A stretch of DNA of 22,155 bases from a virus. The notes under the pieces are model-generated. The model searched no databases and had not been told where the DNA came from. It worked only from the letters and a program-made list of their open reading frames with translations. Location: IMG/VR virus record IMGVR_UViG_3300030107_001057, positions 1 through 22,155 of that record. One strand, 5' to 3'. Below, in pieces: positions 21,687-22,155 of this stretch (positions within the stretch are counted from its first letter, which is position 1; each line of letters starts with the position of its first letter). The translations under genes were made by a program, and so were the position numbers.

Positions 21687-22155
21687 TGGCCATAAAATCA
21701 GATGTATATCTTGGTAACCCCAACCTGAAGAAGGCAGGTACTGAGATACAATTCACAAAAAAGCAAGTAGAGGAATGGATCAAATGTAAAAATGATCCAC
21801 TCTATTTTGCATTACATTATATTCAAATTATCTCTCTTGATGAGGGATTAGTTCCATTCACCATGTATGGTTTCCAGAAGGAAATCATGATGGACTTTCA
21901 TAACAATAGATTTAACATTGCAAAACTTCCACGTCAAACGGGTAAGAGCACGACTGTTGTGGCTTACCTATTACATTACGCTATTTTTAATGATAGTGTC
22001 AATATCGGCATACTCGCTAACAAGGCTAGTACTGCAAGGGAACTACTTGGAAGACTCCAATTAGCATATGAGAATCTACCAAAATGGATGCAACACGGAA
22101 TATTAGTATGGAACAAAGGTAATGTCGAACTTGAAAACGGGTCAAAGATACTGGC
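21686..22155 (+). CDS. 17: Terminase large subunit gp17, N-terminal part (truncated by window end)
   Basis: ATG 21686 overlaps the previous stop by one base; 156 residues are visible before the window ends. gp17 is the ATP-driven packaging motor with a C-terminal nuclease, which is outside the window. The visible ATPase part shows the Walker A-type loop PRQTGKST at residues 82-89 (K87), preceded by MYGFQKEIMMDFHNNRFNIA as in T4 gp17, and followed by the VNIGILANKASTARELLGRL segment of the large terminases. This confirms that the island from 17520 onwards lies between gp16 and gp17. Confidence 0.92.
   Translation, partial: MAIKSDVYLGNPNLKKAGTEIQFTKKQVEEWIKCKNDPLYFALHYIQIISLDEGLVPFTMYGFQKEIMMDFHNNRFNIAKLPRQTGKSTTVVAYLLHYAIFNDSVNIGILANKASTARELLGRLQLAYENLPKWMQHGILVWNKGNVELENGSKIL

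Noticed and set aside
1-22155. tRNA genes, integrase, transposase, psbA/psbD or high-light-inducible genes
   Set aside because: I looked for these common cyanophage features and saw none; the gaps between genes are too short for tRNAs, and no protein matches these families.

Overview
The window is a gene-dense, single-strand (+) stretch of about 22 kb of a T4-like marine cyanophage (cyanomyovirus, Kyanoviridae type). The diagnosis rests on the T4 late module in canonical order (neck gp13, neck gp14, tail sheath stabiliser gp15, small terminase gp16, and the start of large terminase gp17). It also rests on photosynthesis- and cyanobacteria-derived genes (plastocyanin, a Ycf35/DUF1257 protein with its DUF2997 partner, an Nfu-type Fe-S carrier). 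The low GC (roughly 30-40 % in lines I sampled) would suit a Prochlorococcus or marine Synechococcus phage, but the host cannot be fixed from the window. I see no tRNA, CRISPR array, IS element or integrase. No gap between genes exceeds about 60 bases.

Layout. (1) 1-7344: a giant modular virion protein, open at the left edge, and a second Gly/Asn/Trp/Cys-rich structural protein. (2) 7353-9325: three conserved-looking phage proteins of unknown function. (3) 9291-14355: a tightly overlapping modification cassette. It starts with a two-domain enzyme (U32-like TIM-barrel part with clustered cysteines plus a class I SAM methyltransferase-like part), followed by six different 2-oxoglutarate/Fe(II) oxygenase-like genes in a row. 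(4) 14362-17520: a small coiled-coil protein, then gp13-gp14-gp15-gp16. (5) 17520-21686: an island of 15 small genes inserted between gp16 and gp17. It carries the DUF2997/Ycf35 pair, plastocyanin, a thermonuclease-like enzyme, three small membrane proteins and an Nfu-like protein. (6) 21686-end: the N-terminal part of the large terminase, with its Walker A motif.

How it fits together. The structural and packaging genes build the tail, neck and packaging motor. Exact T4-type late promoter octamers (TATAAATA) sit before the second structural gene and inside the gp16-gp17 island. Many genes overlap by 1-17 bases (ATGA or similar), so translational coupling is likely. The oxygenase cassette lies directly downstream of the tail-fibre-type genes and upstream of the neck genes. 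It could modify virion proteins or glycans, or host molecules, but the target cannot be read from sequence. The most unusual parts are this cassette with its fused first enzyme, a perfect 14-bp hairpin within that enzyme's gene, the cyanobacterial DUF2997/Ycf35 pair, and a staircase of long overlaps at 20392-21269.
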